From: Nitrospiraceae bacterium
GTDB taxonomy: Bacteria > Nitrospirota > Nitrospiria > Nitrospirales > UBA8639
Assembly: GCA_020632595.1 (NCBI GenBank)
Contig: JACKFF010000002.1
Location: forward strand, 124,001 to 188,000
Reading direction: 5' to 3'
Length of the DNA: 64,000 bases
Shown: piece by piece, positions 8,782 through 17,849 of the stretch
Layout: every line of letters starts with the position of its first letter
How positions within the stretch are numbered: the first letter of the stretch is position 1
Notes under the pieces: generated by a model
What the model was told of the DNA's origin: nothing
Database searches by the model: none
The model's input: only the letters and a program-made list of their open reading frames with translations
Made by a program: the position numbers and the translations under genes

Positions 8782-9816
8782 ATGAAGGCCCTTCTGAAAA
8801 CAAAACCGGAAAAAGGGTTCACTCTCATGGACTGGCCGGATCCCCAACTAGGTCCTTCTGATTGCCTGGTGCGTGTGCAGGCAACTTCCTTGTGTGGAAC
8901 GGATGCACATATTTATAACTGGGATGAATGGGCGAGCCACCGTATCCATCTTCCCAGGATTATCGGGCATGAAATGTTCGGTGAAGTGGTGGAGGTGGGC
9001 CGTGAGGTGTCCTCGGTCAAAGTCGGGGATCGGGTGGCGGCGGAGTCTCATCTTACTTGTGGTGTCTGTTTTCAATGCCGAACCTGCCAGGCGCATGTTT
9101 GTAAAAATTATCGCATTTTAGGCATTGATTTTGATGGTTCCTATTCGGAATTCGTCTCTCTTCCCGAACGGGTCTTGTGGAAAACAGCAGGTGATATCCC
9201 ACCGGAGTTGGGTTGTCTGCATGAACCATTGGGCAATGCGGTCGATGCCGCCTTGGCGGAAGATCTAACCGGGCATACTGTTCTTGTAACTGGTTGTGGC
9301 CCAACCGGATTGTTCGCGATTGCCGTCTCCCGCCTTGCGGGAGCTGCACGTATCATTGCGACCGATATCAGTGATTATCGTCTGCAATTAGCAACGCAGC
9401 TTGGTGCCGACCATGTGCTCAATGCCAACACGGTATCGCCCGAGGTCTTGGGCGCCTCCTTGTCCGATCTCTTGGGAGGGGAGGGAGTGGATGCTGCGTT
9501 GGAAATGTCGGGTGATCCGGTCGCCTTACATCTGGCGTTTCAGACCGTGAAAAACGGGGGGCGGGTGACTTTGTTTGGCATCCCCAGGGGGCAGGTGTGC
9601 TTTGATTTGCCCAATGAAATTATTTTCAAAGGTATACGGGTCTATGGGGTGACGGGCCGCCGGTTGTTCGGGACGTGGTACCGGTTGGCCGGATTGTTTA
9701 AGGCAGGGCTCAACATTCGACCCGTCGTGACCCACACCATTCCCATGGCTGACTTTGCCAAAGGGTTTGATCTCGTCAATGCAGGCCAATGCGGCAAGGT
9801 TGTGATGTTGCCTTAA
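8782..9816 (+). CDS. tdh: L-threonine 3-dehydrogenase
   Basis: A 344-residue zinc-dependent medium-chain dehydrogenase that oxidises L-threonine to 2-amino-3-oxobutanoate with NAD+. Catalytic zinc ligands fall at the same numbers as in the E. coli enzyme: Cys38 (SLCGTDAH), His63 and Glu64 (IGHEMFG). The structural zinc cysteines are 93, 96, 99 and 107 (CGVCFQCRTCQAHVC). The Rossmann segment is VTGCGPTGLFAI, about 168-180. kbl, the next enzyme of the pathway, follows by 62 bases, which removes most doubt about the substrate. The ribosome binding site is weak (GGGGAAG about 16 bases upstream). Confidence 0.95.
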   Translation: MKALLKTKPEKGFTLMDWPDPQLGPSDCLVRVQATSLCGTDAHIYNWDEWASHRIHLPRIIGHEMFGEVVEVGREVSSVKVGDRVAAESHLTCGVCFQCRTCQAHVCKNYRILGIDFDGSYSEFVSLPERVLWKTAGDIPPELGCLHEPLGNAVDAALAEDLTGHTVLVTGCGPTGLFAIAVSRLAGAARIIATDISDYRLQLATQLGADHVLNANTVSPEVLGASLSDLLGGEGVDAALEMSGDPVALHLAFQTVKNGGRVTLFGIPRGQVCFDLPNEIIFKGIRVYGVTGRRLFGTWYRLAGLFKAGLNIRPVVTHTIPMADFAKGFDLVNAGQCGKVVMLP

Positions 9817-9825
9817 CCCCAAAAA

Positions 9826-9851
9826 GGAAATTCATCACATGATGAGTTTCC
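9826..9851 (+). promoter_or_regulatory. intercistronic hairpin between tdh and kbl
   Basis: The sequence GGAAATTCATCACATGATGAGTTTCC folds on itself with every position paired in RNA (one U-G wobble) around a tiny central loop. It ends 27 bases before the kbl ATG. There is no T run after it, so it is not a typical terminator. It may stabilise or cleave the tdh-kbl transcript, or set the ratio of the two enzymes; this role is inferred. Confidence 0.45.
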
Positions 9852-9878
9852 CCACATGTTCAAAGGTCAAAAATTCGT

Positions 9879-11069
9879 ATGGCCTACCAATTCTTCCAAG
9901 ATCTCCTTCAAGCCCAACTGGAAGAAATACGTTCCGCCGGTTTGTTTAAAAGCGAACGGCAAATCCTTGGACCGCAAGGAGCACGCATCCGTGTAGCGCA
10001 GGGTGAGGTTATCAACCTGTGTGCCAACAATTATCTCGGGTTGGCCAACCATCCTCAGGTCGTTCAGGCGGCCGAGGAAGGGCTTCGCCAATATGGTTTT
10101 GGCATGGCCTCCGTGCGGTTTATTTGCGGGACGCAGGATCAGCACAAACAATTAGAGGAAGACATCAGTCGATTTTTGGGTACTGAGGACACCATCCTGT
10201 ATACCTCCTGCTTTGATGCCAACACCGGTCTGTTTGAAACGATTTTGAATGAAGAGGATGCCATCATCAGTGATGCCTTAAATCATGCGAGCCTGATCGA
10301 TGGGATTCGACTCTGTAAGGCCAAGCGGTTCCGGTATGCCCATTCCGACATGCAGGAATTGGAAACGGCCCTGCAGAAAGCTGCCGGCTCACGGGTTCGT
10401 CTAATTGCCACCGACGGTGTCTTCTCGATGGATGGCGATTTCGCGAGGCTCGATCGCATCACTGAGCTTGCTGAGCGGTATGATGCCGTTGTGCTGGTTG
10501 ATGACAGCCATGCCACAGGAGTGTTGGGTAGAAACGGGAAAGGCACTCCGGAACATTTTGGGGTGGCTGATCGCGTGGACATTCTGACCAGCACGCTGGG
10601 AAAAGCTTTGGGTGGAGGTGCCGGCGGCTTCACCACCGGGCGGCGTGAAATCATTGCGCTCCTCCGGCAACGTTCGCGGCCTTATCTGTTCTCCAATGCC
10701 TTGCCCCCCGTTATCACGGCTGCGGCCCTCAAGGCATTGGACATTGTGAGGGAGGGTGAGAATTTGCGGGCCACGCTCAACAAGCATGCGAGAATGTTCC
10801 GAAGCCAACTGGAGGCTTTGGGTTTCCGTCTGGTTCCGGGGAACCATCCTATCATTCCTGTCATGCTGGGAGACGCGGAATTAGCCACACGTATGGCCCA
10901 GCGGTTGCTTGAAGAGGGGATCTATGTCATCGGATTCAGTTTTCCGGTGGTGCCCAAAGGGCAAGCCCGCATTCGGGTGCAAATGTCAGCCGCTCACACC
11001 CATGAACAGTTGGAACGGGCTCTTCAGGCCTTTGAGAAAGTAGGACGGGAATTGGATGTCATCCCATAA
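9879..11069 (+). CDS. kbl: glycine C-acetyltransferase (2-amino-3-ketobutyrate CoA ligase)
   Basis: A 396-residue PLP enzyme of the alpha-oxoamine synthase family (the E. coli enzyme has 398). It cleaves 2-amino-3-oxobutanoate with CoA to glycine and acetyl-CoA. The PLP lysine is Lys242 in TSTLGKALGGGAGG. Family blocks CANNYLGL (48-55), DSHATGVLGRNGKGT and the C-terminal PVVPKGQARIRVQMSAAHT are intact. The start ATG directly precedes AYQFFQDLL, matching the family. Because tdh is directly upstream, Kbl is far more likely than its relatives 5-aminolevulinate synthase or BioF. Confidence 0.95.
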   Translation: MAYQFFQDLLQAQLEEIRSAGLFKSERQILGPQGARIRVAQGEVINLCANNYLGLANHPQVVQAAEEGLRQYGFGMASVRFICGTQDQHKQLEEDISRFLGTEDTILYTSCFDANTGLFETILNEEDAIISDALNHASLIDGIRLCKAKRFRYAHSDMQELETALQKAAGSRVRLIATDGVFSMDGDFARLDRITELAERYDAVVLVDDSHATGVLGRNGKGTPEHFGVADRVDILTSTLGKALGGGAGGFTTGRREIIALLRQRSRPYLFSNALPPVITAAALKALDIVREGENLRATLNKHARMFRSQLEALGFRLVPGNHPIIPVMLGDAELATRMAQRLLEEGIYVIGFSFPVVPKGQARIRVQMSAAHTHEQLERALQAFEKVGRELDVIP

Positions 11070-11080
11070 CCCATGACGGT

Positions 11081-12799
11081 ATGACTGTCCATAATCGACA
11101 ATGTTCCTATGTTCATCGGGGAGGAGACACGCCTCTGCTTGGGGCAACAATCTGGAGTTTTTTCGAACATACCGTCAAGATCTGTCCGCAAGCTGAAGCC
11201 CTCGTTTCCCTTCCACAGGGCCGGCGGTTCACCTATGCCGGGTTTCACCAGGAGGCCACGAAACTGGCAAAAGGGTTGCTGGCGCTGAACGTCGGGCGTG
11301 GAGACCGTGTCGGCATCTGGTCGACCAATAATCTTGAATGGGTGTTGCTCCAAATGGCCACGGCCCGCATCGGGGCTTTGCTGGTCAATATCAATCCGGC
11401 CTATCCCGTGGACGAAGTGCATCATGCCCTGACACGGGCACGCGTGCAAATTTTGTTTCTCATTCCTTCCTTCCGGACATCGCACTATGTGGAGATGATG
11501 AGTGACTTGTGTCCGGAGGTTACCGAAATCGAGCCGGAGAAATTTGTCTCTTCCCATTTTCCGGATCTTAGAGGGATGGTCGTCTATGACCCTGTCGATC
11601 CGGAGCACACGAAACGCCCGGAGCCGGGATTTTTCACCTGGGTCGAGATCATGGCCAGAGGAGAAAAGGTTTCCAATGAGGCGCTTTCCGCCCGCGACGC
11701 GGAACTTGATCCCGATGATCCGATCAATATTCAATTTACGTCGGGCACGACCGGATTTCCCAAAGCGGTGCTGTTGACGCATCACAACATTCTCAATAAC
11801 GGCTATTTTACCGGCAGGACCATGCACTTTGGCCCGGAAGACCGGCTCTGTGTTCCCGTGCCGTTTTATCATTGTTTTGGCATGGTGGTCGCGAATTTGG
11901 CGTGTATCACCTCCGGGGCTGCCATCGTGATCCCTGCGGATCACTTTGATCCCGGTGCGATCCTGGCCGCCATCGAAAAAGAACGATGCACCGCGCTCTA
12001 TGGTGTGCCGACCATGTTTATTGCAGAACTGGAGCATCCGGAATTTCACCGGTTTGATCTGTCGTCTTTGCGCACCGGGATCATGGCGGGGGCACCGTGC
12101 CCCCCGGAACTGGTGCGACGTGTCATGGAGGACATGGGGTGTCAGGAAATCCTGATCGGGTACGGGCAAACTGAAGCGTCACCCATTACGCATCTGACGA
12201 GACTCGGCGATTCTTTCGAGAGGCGGGTTGAAACCGTTGGAACCAATCTTCCTCACCAGGAGGTCAAGGTGATCGACGTGCAGACAGGTTGTGTGGTACC
12301 GACCAATCACCAGGGTGAAGTCTGTTTCCGGGGCTATCATGTGATGCGCGGATATTATGGGCAGGCGGACGCCACCCGTGAGGCCATTGATGAAGCGGGA
12401 TGGCTGCATTCGGGAGATCTGGGGATTCTGGATGATGACGGCTATCTGCGAATTACGGGACGGCTCAAAGACATGATCATTCGCGGAGGGGAGAATATTT
12501 ATCCCGCAGAGATCGAAGCGTTCTACTTTCGCCATCCCAAGATCGCCGAAATCGCCGTATTCGGGGTTCCCGATTCCAAAATGGGAGAAGAAGTGGCGGC
12601 CTGGATCAAGCTGCACGAAGGGCAACAAGGGGAACCGGACGAGTTTCGCGCCTATGCCAAGGGGCACATGGCCCATTACAAGATTCCCCGCTACGTGTGG
12701 CTTGTCGACCAGTTTCCGTTAACGGTCACCGGGAAGATCCAGAAATTTCGTATGAGGGAAATCGCGTCCCAATGGCTCACGAAGGGTGCCCCATCTTAA
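11081..12799 (+). CDS. AMP-forming acyl-CoA synthetase (FadD/AMP-binding family)
   Basis: A 572-residue member of the adenylate-forming superfamily that activates a carboxylic acid to acyl-AMP and then to acyl-CoA. Motifs: the ATP loop TSGTTGFPKAV (220-230), YGQTEASP in the A5 region (about 362), the D-loop GRLKDMIIRGGENIYP (about 460-476), and the C-terminal catalytic lysine in TGKIQKF. The closest remembered relatives act on medium- or long-chain or branched acids. It starts 11 bases after kbl and ends 16 bases before the oxidoreductase gene, so all appear co-transcribed. Linking it to amino-acid-derived acids is inference. Confidence 0.88.
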   Translation: MTVHNRQCSYVHRGGDTPLLGATIWSFFEHTVKICPQAEALVSLPQGRRFTYAGFHQEATKLAKGLLALNVGRGDRVGIWSTNNLEWVLLQMATARIGALLVNINPAYPVDEVHHALTRARVQILFLIPSFRTSHYVEMMSDLCPEVTEIEPEKFVSSHFPDLRGMVVYDPVDPEHTKRPEPGFFTWVEIMARGEKVSNEALSARDAELDPDDPINIQFTSGTTGFPKAVLLTHHNILNNGYFTGRTMHFGPEDRLCVPVPFYHCFGMVVANLACITSGAAIVIPADHFDPGAILAAIEKERCTALYGVPTMFIAELEHPEFHRFDLSSLRTGIMAGAPCPPELVRRVMEDMGCQEILIGYGQTEASPITHLTRLGDSFERRVETVGTNLPHQEVKVIDVQTGCVVPTNHQGEVCFRGYHVMRGYYGQADATREAIDEAGWLHSGDLGILDDDGYLRITGRLKDMIIRGGENIYPAEIEAFYFRHPKIAEIAVFGVPDSKMGEEVAAWIKLHEGQQGEPDEFRAYAKGHMAHYKIPRYVWLVDQFPLTVTGKIQKFRMREIASQWLTKGAPS

Positions 12800-12815
12800 A
12801 CCGGAAGGACGTCGC

Positions 12816-13709
12816 ATGATTCGCATTCGCTTTCATGGCCGTGGGGGACATGGCATTAAAACAGCCAGCCGTATTGTCGGCACGGCTGCATTCCTCGCCG
12901 GTTATAAGGTGCAGGATTCTCCGGTCTATGGCGCTGAACGGCGCGGGGCTCCTGTGACCGCCTTTACGCGTCTTGATACGAGTCCTATTCTGGAGCGAGG
13001 TGTGATCACGCAACCGGATCTCATCATTTGTGGCGATGAAACATTACTGGAATCGCCTGCCACAGGCGTCTTGAGTGGCGTCGAACATGCTTCTGTCGTT
13101 TTTATCAACACGGGGAATCTTGAAGCACTGAAAAAGACCATCACCGTCTGCGCACGCACCGTGGCTCTTGATGTCACTCAACGGACATTGGATCACATCG
13201 GAAAAGCGTCTGCGCTGAGCGTCGGGTTGGGAGCGGTGGCTGTCCGCCTCACGGGGATGATCTCTGACGATCAGCTTTGCGAGGCCGTGAGAGCTGAACT
13301 GGAGGAACTGGCACTGGATGCGCCCATGATTGAGAAAAACCTACGTTTGGCGACAGTCATTTACGGGGAGTTGGAAAAGGTGGCCATTCAGCCGGGGAAA
13401 GCTCCGACGAAGGCGGGTCTTCACGACATGGCCTACGACCCTGTTCTCCTGGGAACGCCGAGCATTCTCGCGCCGGGCAATGCGGACGCGCGCCAGACCG
13501 GCGCCTGGCGAACCGAACGACCTGAAATCGATTATGAAGCCTGCACGCGTTGCGGGCTGTGTTTCCTGCGATGTCCTGACGGGGCCATTGCGCTCGACGA
13601 ACAGGGCTATCCTGTCATTGATTATGATCATTGCAAAGGATGCCTGATCTGCCTGGAACAATGCCCGCGGCATGCCATCGGGAGTAAGAAGGAGGTGTGG
13701 GCATGGTGA
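12816..13709 (+). CDS. 2-oxoacid:ferredoxin oxidoreductase, fused gamma and delta (ferredoxin) subunits
   Basis: 297 residues. The N-terminal part (1-185) is the gamma subunit (MIRIRFHGRGGHGIKTASRI, with the conserved GRGGHG). The C-terminal part is a two-cluster ferredoxin with [4Fe-4S] cysteines 243, 246, 249, 253 and 273, 276, 279, 283 (CTRCGLCFLRCPDG, CKGCLICLEQCP). In many organisms these are separate PorC and PorD chains; here they are one. I chose ATG 12816, preceded by GGAAGG. The frame is open further upstream but overlaps the synthetase gene. It overlaps the next gene by 7 bases, giving gene order gamma-delta, alpha, beta. Confidence 0.92.
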   Translation: MIRIRFHGRGGHGIKTASRIVGTAAFLAGYKVQDSPVYGAERRGAPVTAFTRLDTSPILERGVITQPDLIICGDETLLESPATGVLSGVEHASVVFINTGNLEALKKTITVCARTVALDVTQRTLDHIGKASALSVGLGAVAVRLTGMISDDQLCEAVRAELEELALDAPMIEKNLRLATVIYGELEKVAIQPGKAPTKAGLHDMAYDPVLLGTPSILAPGNADARQTGAWRTERPEIDYEACTRCGLCFLRCPDGAIALDEQGYPVIDYDHCKGCLICLEQCPRHAIGSKKEVWAW

Positions 13710-14944
13710 GGAAAATGCTCACCGGCAATTCGGCTGCTGCCTGGGGAGCGCGTCTTGCGCAAGTCGACTATGTCCCGGCTTTTCCAATTACCCCTCAAAC
13801 GGAAATCATCGAAACCCTGGCCGGGTGGTTTGCGGACGGGGCCTTAAGGGGAAAATTTGTGACTCTGGATAGCGAGCATTCCATGGTGACCGCCGCCGGT
13901 GCAGCGGCCACGACGGGCGTTCGCACGTTTACCGCGACGTCGAGTCAGGGGCTGATCTATGCCATGGAAGCCCTCTATACGGTGTCCGGATGGCGGGTGC
14001 CGTTTGTGTTGGTGAATGTCTCGCGGGGGCTTTCCTCCCCGATTACACTTGGGCCGGATCACAATGATGTGCTCGCGGCACGCGATACCGGATTTATTCA
14101 AATTCATGTGGAAACCTGTCAGGAAGTGCTCGATTCTGTCTTGATGGCATTTCGCATTGCCGAGGATTCTCGTGTGTCGTTGCCGACTCTGGTGAATCTG
14201 GATGGGTTCTTTCTGTCCTTTACCCGCGAACCCGTTGAAATTCCTGATGCCAAGCTTGTGCGGGAATTTCTGCCGGCCTTTAGACCGCACCATCCTGTTT
14301 TCAAGGGGTCGCAGGCTATGGCCCAGGGTGTGGCGGTCTTGGATGGGGCTGCGTACAGCTACTTTCGCTATCAAATGCACCGAGCGGTCGAGAACGCATT
14401 GAACGTGCATGAAGAAGTGGCTGAGGAATTTTACCGGCTGTTCGGGCGGAGGTATGGAGCTCTGGATGAGTATCGTATGGATGATGCCGAGACCGTTCTG
14501 GTGATGGCCGGTTCGTTTTCCACCAAGGGGAAGGCTGCGGTCAACCGTTGGCGGGAGCAGGGGAGAAGAGTGGGATTAGTCCGGTTGCGGATGATTCGAC
14601 CACACGCTGTCGGGCACCTGGCTCGATCGCTGGCCGGGCGGAAAGCCGTGGGGGTGATCGATCAAAATATTTCGCCGGGCTTAGGCGGCATTCTCTTTCA
14701 GGAAGTGGCCGGTGCGCTGGCCACGGCTCCCGAGCGCCCGCCGGTCATGCGTTCTTTTGTCGGAGGTCTTGGCGGAAAGGATATCAGTCAGGCGGAATTT
14801 GATCATGTCCTTGAGGTGCTGGATAAGGCCAGGCCGGGAGATGGCCCTGTTCCCTGTCAGTTATTGTATACCGATCCGGAGTATCAACAGGTTAAAACGG
14901 CCTTGAGTGTGGCGGGAAAGCCCCTGGAGGGAACAGCATCATGA
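13703..14944 (+). CDS. 2-oxoacid:ferredoxin oxidoreductase, alpha subunit
   Basis: 413 residues of the PorA type, which supplies half of the thiamine-diphosphate/substrate site and the domain-II dimer contact. Family blocks: GNSAAAWGARLA, AFPITPQTEIIE, SEHSMVTAAGAA, TATSSQGLIYA, NVSRGLSSPI and DQNISPGLGG. ATG 13703 has AAGGAGG seven bases upstream; the in-frame GTG at 13697 is too close to that site. Overlap with the upstream gene indicates translational coupling. Substrate (pyruvate or branched 2-oxoacid) cannot be fixed from this chain alone. Confidence 0.92.
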   Translation: MVRKMLTGNSAAAWGARLAQVDYVPAFPITPQTEIIETLAGWFADGALRGKFVTLDSEHSMVTAAGAAATTGVRTFTATSSQGLIYAMEALYTVSGWRVPFVLVNVSRGLSSPITLGPDHNDVLAARDTGFIQIHVETCQEVLDSVLMAFRIAEDSRVSLPTLVNLDGFFLSFTREPVEIPDAKLVREFLPAFRPHHPVFKGSQAMAQGVAVLDGAAYSYFRYQMHRAVENALNVHEEVAEEFYRLFGRRYGALDEYRMDDAETVLVMAGSFSTKGKAAVNRWREQGRRVGLVRLRMIRPHAVGHLARSLAGRKAVGVIDQNISPGLGGILFQEVAGALATAPERPPVMRSFVGGLGGKDISQAEFDHVLEVLDKARPGDGPVPCQLLYTDPEYQQVKTALSVAGKPLEGTAS

Positions 14945-15900
14945 AAGTGAAACGGGAATGTTATCGCAGCCCCAAGGACCTCCCTCAGGAAGAAGAATTG
15001 AGTTCCGGTGCGCCGTTGTGCGCGGGATGCGGAGGACTGACGACGCTTCGCCTGATGCACAAGGTGCTCGGAGAAAAAGTGGTGATCGTCAATGCGGCCG
15101 GCTGCATGACGTTGATGGCGACATATCCGTATAGTCCGATCCGCTCGTCCTGGTTATATACGACGATGGGAAGCGTGGCGGCGGGCGCTCAGGGGATCCG
15201 GGATGCCTTGGATATCCGGCGGGCCAAGGGAGAACTTTCTGACGAGGATGATATGAAGGTTCTGGTGCTGGCCGGAGATGGCTCAAGCTACGACATGGGG
15301 CTGTCGGCAACTTCAGCGGCCATTCATCGCGGGTTGGATTTCTGGTATTTGTGTTATGACAATGAGGCCTACGGCAATACGGGCTTTCAAATGTCGAGTT
15401 CCTCGCCATTTGCCTCTCGGACGACCACCTCGCCGGTTGGGCAGGAGGAGCCCGAAGGGACTTTCCAGGAGAAGAAAGATCTGTTTGAAATCTGGCGGGC
15501 CCAGAAGCCTCCTTACGTCGCGACCGTGGCTTCTCATGAAGTCGTCGATCTGGCGGAAAAAGTCCATCGGTCCCTGGCTATCAAGGGTCCCAAGCTCTTT
15601 CTGGCGCTGGCGGTGTGTCCGACCGGATGGGGATTTGATCCGCGTCTGGGTGATGAGTTGGCCCATCTGGCCGTGAAGACGGGCATCTGGCCTCTTAAGG
15701 AAGCGGTGGGGGGCGTTGTGCGACATACGTTTATCCCGACGCGGTTTCTTCCCGTTGAAGAGTATCTGCGTCCGCAGTTGCGCTTTCGACATCTCTTTGA
15801 ACCCAAACCCCATACGGAAGCTTTGCAGACGATTCAACAACATGTGGATCAATACTGGGAGCAGGTCAAAAGGACTGAGGACATGGATTCCAGGACCTGA
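14941..15900 (+). CDS. 2-oxoacid:ferredoxin oxidoreductase, beta subunit
   Basis: 319 residues, PorB type: it binds thiamine diphosphate and the proximal [4Fe-4S] cluster. LCAGCGG carries cluster cysteines, NAAGCMTLM a further one, and GDGSSYDMGL is the TPP/Mg motif. YDNEAYGNTGFQMSSSSPF resembles the pyruvate enzymes (DNEAYxNTGxQ), whereas 2-oxoglutarate and branched-chain enzymes usually have TGGQ here. This favours pyruvate as substrate, but the dehydrogenase that follows would suit branched 2-oxoacids. It joins the alpha gene through an ATGA overlap (14941-14944). Confidence 0.92.
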   Translation: MKVKRECYRSPKDLPQEEELSSGAPLCAGCGGLTTLRLMHKVLGEKVVIVNAAGCMTLMATYPYSPIRSSWLYTTMGSVAAGAQGIRDALDIRRAKGELSDEDDMKVLVLAGDGSSYDMGLSATSAAIHRGLDFWYLCYDNEAYGNTGFQMSSSSPFASRTTTSPVGQEEPEGTFQEKKDLFEIWRAQKPPYVATVASHEVVDLAEKVHRSLAIKGPKLFLALAVCPTGWGFDPRLGDELAHLAVKTGIWPLKEAVGGVVRHTFIPTRFLPVEEYLRPQLRFRHLFEPKPHTEALQTIQQHVDQYWEQVKRTEDMDSRT

Positions 15901-15957
15901 AGGGTTGACTGTTTCGCGTATGTGGAACCGATGGTGATGTTAAAAAGGAGTGCCCGC

Positions 15958-17070
15958 ATGAAAGAAACCTGTTGGAGTTTTGAAGAATACTGTGATGACC
16001 TGGGGCCGGCGAAAATTGTGCATCTCTATGATCCAACCTGTGGTTTGCGGGGAATAGTGGTGATCGACAATATCGCCTGTGGTCCTGCGATCGGCGGGGT
16101 GCGCATGGCTGCGGATGTGTCCACGCGGGAAGTCTTTCGTCTGGCGAGAGCGATGACTTTTAAAAATGCCGCCGCCGGGCTGCCGCATGGCGGGGGCAAA
16201 GCCGGAATCCTGGCCGACCCTCGAACTCCCGAAAAGGCCCGCTTGATTCGAGCCTTTGCCCATGCGATTCGCGATCTTGTGGAGTATATTCCCGGGCCGG
16301 ATATGGGAACAGACGAGACCTGCATGGGCTGGATCCATGACAAAATTAAACGGGCCGTGGGTCTTCCGCGGGTGCTTGGCGGCATTCCACTTGATGAGAT
16401 CGGGGCTACGGGGTTCGGGCTTGCCGAATGCGCCGAGGTAGCGGCAGCCTCATGCGGCCTCACGCTTAAAGGCGCAACTGTGGCCATCGAAGGCTTTGGC
16501 AACGTTGGGAAGCATGCCGCCACCTTCCTGCAACACAAAGGCGCCACACTCGTCGCTGCCAGTGATAGTCGGGGAACGATGTATGATCCCAGAGGGATCT
16601 CTGTTGCCGACCTGGTAGAAGCCAAAGCGGAATCGGGTAGTGTTCTTGGGTATGCGGAAGGCAAGAAGCTGGGTCAAGAGGAAATTTTTGGTTTGCCCTG
16701 CGATATTCTTATTCCCGCCGCCCGTCCGGATTGCATTCACCTCAACAATGTCGATTCCATTCAAGCCAAGTTGATTTTGCAGGGAGCCAATATTCCGGCC
16801 ACGCCCGAGGCCGAGACCATTTTGCATCAACGGGGTATCTTGACTATTCCTGATTTTATCGCCAATGCCGGAGGAGTGATCTGTGCCTCCGTGGAATACC
16901 ATGGCGGGAATGAAGCTCAGGCTTTCCAGGCCATTTCAGAAAAAATCCGACGCAATACGGAAGAAGTACTCATGCGCAGCCTGAAGAAAAAAATTGAGCC
17001 TCGCAAAGCGGCTATGGATCTGTCCCGGGAACGAGTCCTGCAAGCGATGACCTTCCGGTCCTGCGACTAA
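15958..17070 (+). CDS. Glu/Leu/Phe/Val dehydrogenase family amino-acid dehydrogenase
   Basis: 370 residues. NAD(P)-dependent oxidative deamination of an amino acid to its 2-oxoacid. The substrate domain shows GGVRMAADVS, TFKNAAAGLPHGGGKAGI (catalytic lysine in GGGK) and PGPDMGTDE; the Rossmann domain shows EGFGNVGKHAA; SVEYHGG lies near the C terminus. The length and KNAAAGL-x-GGGK resemble leucine dehydrogenase, while GFGNVG resembles glutamate dehydrogenase, so the substrate is left open. I chose ATG 15958 because AAAAAGGAG (15942-15950) is seven bases before it. It lies 57 bases after the oxidoreductase genes, which could use its product. Confidence 0.88.
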   Translation: MKETCWSFEEYCDDLGPAKIVHLYDPTCGLRGIVVIDNIACGPAIGGVRMAADVSTREVFRLARAMTFKNAAAGLPHGGGKAGILADPRTPEKARLIRAFAHAIRDLVEYIPGPDMGTDETCMGWIHDKIKRAVGLPRVLGGIPLDEIGATGFGLAECAEVAAASCGLTLKGATVAIEGFGNVGKHAATFLQHKGATLVAASDSRGTMYDPRGISVADLVEAKAESGSVLGYAEGKKLGQEEIFGLPCDILIPAARPDCIHLNNVDSIQAKLILQGANIPATPEAETILHQRGILTIPDFIANAGGVICASVEYHGGNEAQAFQAISEKIRRNTEEVLMRSLKKKIEPRKAAMDLSRERVLQAMTFRSCD

Positions 17071-17326
17071 CGAGAGCGATCTCTGGTGCCAGCCGTGGCG
17101 ACGGATAAGGGGGAGAGGAGGCCTGGTGGTCACTGACCGGATGGTCTCAGGTATTGCACATGATGTGGAACGGTTCTCAACAGCTACGGATCCTGGACGC
17201 AACTGATACAATAATCATAGGACTGACAGAAAGAGCACAAATCCTCCAGATTTGGTAGGGGTTTATGTGACACATACCGATAGCTTTTTTCTTTCAAGGA
17301 GAAGAAAAACAAGGACTTTTGACGTG

Positions 17327-17704
17327 ATGAAACATATCCTCCTGGTCGACGACCATCAGATGGCCCGGGAAGCCTTGAAGCAATTCCTTGAGGCGCAAGG
17401 GTATAGCATTGAAGAAGCGGAAAACGGGGCGGCAGGATTGGCCCTGATCCAGCAAGGGAGGTCCTTTGATCTTGTGATTTCCGATAACCAGATGCCCGTG
17501 ATGACGGGTGTGGAATTCATTCAACGACTGGCTCAACAATCCTATATCTCCACCCATCCTTTGATCCTGTACTCTGGCCAATTGACTCCTGAATTAGAGC
17601 AACAGGTCCGTGCTTTAGGGGTCTATGCAGTTATTCAAAAGCCCTACAATTTACAAGACCTGCTGGTTGTCGTTCGTCAGGCCATTTCAGAATCTGACGC
17701 TTGA
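17327..17704 (+). CDS. single-domain response regulator (CheY-like)
   Basis: A lone 125-residue receiver domain: acidic pocket Asp8/Asp9 (LLVDDH), acceptor Asp53 (ISDNQMP), switch Ser in LILYSGQ, and conserved Lys in IQKPYN near the C terminus. There is no DNA-binding or enzymatic output domain, so it would act by protein contact or as a phosphate relay. I chose ATG 17327, with AAGGA at 17311-17315 upstream; an open extension to 17252 lacks support. No kinase is adjacent, but two hybrid kinases ending in HPt domains lie in the window and are formal candidates as partners. Confidence 0.88.
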   Translation: MKHILLVDDHQMAREALKQFLEAQGYSIEEAENGAAGLALIQQGRSFDLVISDNQMPVMTGVEFIQRLAQQSYISTHPLILYSGQLTPELEQQVRALGVYAVIQKPYNLQDLLVVVRQAISESDA

Positions 17705-17849
17705 GCGCAGGAACGCGTTCCTCCGTCAGTATCCTGGATAAGACCTGTCCTTTTTTTATTGTTGTTCATTTTGGTTCTTTTCACATGTCGGCCGCACAGG
17801 TGTTTTTCTCCAGACAAATGATCGAACATGCAAGGAGGAGGAAGTCCTT

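Noticed and set aside
15958..17070. Firm naming as leucine dehydrogenase (ldh/bcd)
   Set aside because: Motifs are mixed between leucine and glutamate dehydrogenases, so only the family is named.
17709..17722. Palindrome AGGAACGCGTTCCT after the response regulator as a terminator
   Set aside because: The stem is only five pairs with a four-base loop, and the T run is about 30 bases too far away.
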